Assembly (NCBI RefSeq): GCF_000295955.2
Contig: NZ_ALXE01000001.1
Coordinates: forward strand, 1 to 64,000
Source of the DNA: Pantoea sp. A4
GTDB lineage: Bacteria > Pseudomonadota > Gammaproteobacteria > Enterobacterales > Enterobacteriaceae
Direction: 5' to 3'
Length of the DNA stretch: 64,000 nucleotides
Positions 63,014 to 64,000 of the stretch are shown here, piece after piece. Position 1 is the stretch's first letter; every line of letters begins with the position of its first letter. The translations under genes and the position numbers were made by a program. Under the pieces are notes generated by a model. It made no database searches and was not told where the DNA came from. It worked only from the letters and a program-made list of their open reading frames with translations.

Positions 63014-64000
63014 ATGACAACAGCGCAGCCACTCCGTACCGCGCAGGGTGAACGTATTGCTATCACTCATGGCCTACGCACCCCTTTTTTACGCCAGGCC
63101 ACTGAATTCCACGGTATTCCCGCGCTGGAGCTGGGGAGGATGGTGGTTAGCGAGCTCATGGCGCGCAGTGAGCTACCGGTTGAGGTCATTGAACAGTTGG
63201 TGTTTGGTCAGGTGGTCCAGATGCCAGAGGCACCCAATATTGCGCGTGAGATCGTCCTCAGCAGCGGCTTGAGTGTGCACACCGATGCTTACAGCGTCAG
63301 TCGTGCCTGTGCCACCAGTTTTCAGGCGGTGGCCAACGTGGCGGAAAGCCTGCTGGCCGGGACTATCCGCGCCGGGATTGCCGGGGGAGCAGACTCCTGT
63401 TCCGTCTTGCCGATTGGCGTCAGTAAACCGCTGGCGCGCGCGCTGGTGGATCTGACTAAGGCGCGTAGCCTCGGCAAAAAGTGGCAGGTCCTCAAGCGGC
63501 TGCGACCCAAAGATCTCCTGCCGGTTCCCCCTGCGGTGGCGGAGTACAGCACCGGGCTGCGTATGGGGGATACCGCCGAACAGATGGCGAAAAGCCATGG
63601 CATTACACGTCAGCAGCAGGACAGTCTGGCCCTGCGCTCGCATCAGCGTGCGGCGCAGGCGTGGCAGTCTGGTGTGTTGCAGCAGGAAGTGATGCCGGCT
63701 TTTATTCCTCCCTGGAAGCAGGCGGTAGAAAGGGATAACAACGTCCGTTTTGATGCGCAGGCTGCGGATTATGCACGTTTGCGCCCGGCGTTTGACCGTA
63801 AGCACGGCAGCGTCACTGCCGCCAACAGCACGCCGCTGACCGATGGTGCCGCAGCAGTGATTCTGATGACGGAAGGACGGGCACGAGAACTGGGCATCAC
63901 ACCACTCGGTTATCTGCGCAGTTACGCCTTCAGTGCCATTGACGTCTGGCAGGATATGCTACTCGGCCCGGCCTATGCTTCCCCTCGTGCGCTGGATCGC
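63014..64000 (+). CDS. fadI: 3-ketoacyl-CoA thiolase FadI (3'-truncated by the window)
   Basis: The frame is open from ATG 63014 to the window end, 329 codons; the full E. coli protein has about 436. FadI is the thiolase of the anaerobic/alternative beta-oxidation complex with FadJ, cleaving 3-ketoacyl-CoA with CoA. The acyl-accepting cysteine is C99 in [19 protein letters not shown], and [31 protein letters not shown] and [17 protein letters not shown] match E. coli FadI. AGGTG lies 5 bases before the ATG. fadJ is expected downstream, outside the window. Preceded by a FadR-type site. Confidence 0.95.
   Translation, partial: MTTAQPLRTAQGERIAITHGLRTPFLRQATEFHGIPALELGRMVVSELMARSELPVEVIEQLVFGQVVQMPEAPNIAREIVLSSGLSVHTDAYSVSRACATSFQAVANVAESLLAGTIRAGIAGGADSCSVLPIGVSKPLARALVDLTKARSLGKKWQVLKRLRPKDLLPVPPAVAEYSTGLRMGDTAEQMAKSHGITRQQQDSLALRSHQRAAQAWQSGVLQQEVMPAFIPPWKQAVERDNNVRFDAQAADYARLRPAFDRKHGSVTAANSTPLTDGAAAVILMTEGRARELGITPLGYLRSYAFSAIDVWQDMLLGPAYASPRALDR

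Overview
The window looks like chromosomal DNA of a plant-associated enterobacterium of the Erwiniaceae, most likely Pantoea or a close relative. The backbone genes are recognisable and lie in nearly the same relative order as in Escherichia coli: gltX, yfeC, two tRNA-Ala, nupC/mntH, ypeC, glk, ypdB-ypdA, alaC, argW, mlaA, fadL, fadI. An indolepyruvate decarboxylase gene (ipdC), typical of auxin-producing plant epiphytes, sits beside glk. The genus is an inference; no rRNA is present to test it.

Layout. 1-3.5 kb: the 5' end of a tRNA (probably Val), gltX, yfeC, a formate/nitrite-type channel and two identical tRNA-Ala(GGC). 3.6-11.2 kb: a catabolic block with an IclR regulator, a short-chain dehydrogenase and a flavin oxidase on the minus strand, and a divergent polar-amino-acid ABC transporter followed by a second flavin oxidase. 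11.2-16.4 kb: a small membrane protein and a tightly overlapping four-gene organosulfur operon (LLM monooxygenase, orphan binding protein, cysteine dioxygenase-like cupin, four-domain rhodanese). 16.5-28.5 kb: nupC, mntH with a MntR-type operator and a structured leader, ypeC, an aldo-keto reductase, ipdC, glk, the pyruvate-sensing pair ypdA/ypdB, a GNAT acetyltransferase, alaC and the 23-residue ypdK. 28.7-33.5 kb: an EmrAB-like efflux pair with a divergent IclR regulator, a universal stress protein and a membrane protein.

33.5-44.6 kb is accessory. It holds a lipoprotein, an uncharacterised Hsp90-like ATPase with a TPR partner, a 44-residue Gly/His/Trp-rich lipoprotein, an SMP-30 lactonase, yhjX, an AriR-like small protein, an EamA exporter with a divergent AraC regulator, and an AT-rich islet with two paralogous small membrane proteins. 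44.6-51.3 kb is a quaternary-amine (betaine-type) demethylation cluster: MFS transporter, Rieske oxygenase, its reductase, formaldehyde dehydrogenase and a GbdR-like regulator. 51.6-64 kb returns to backbone: clcA, argW (tRNA-Arg CCU), the full ccmABCDEFGHI cytochrome c maturation operon, mlaA, fadL and a truncated fadI, with FadR-type sites between the two fad genes.

How parts work together. YpdA/YpdB (24-26 kb) and its known target yhjX (40-41 kb) are both present, and the yhjX promoter carries three repeats at 21-bp steps as expected for a LytTR regulator. AlaC and IpdC also use pyruvate-type 2-oxo acids. The least explained units are the Hsp90-like/TPR pair, the sulfur operon without its own permease, the mntH leader and the small membrane-protein pair. 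No insertion sequence, integrase, prophage or CRISPR array was seen.
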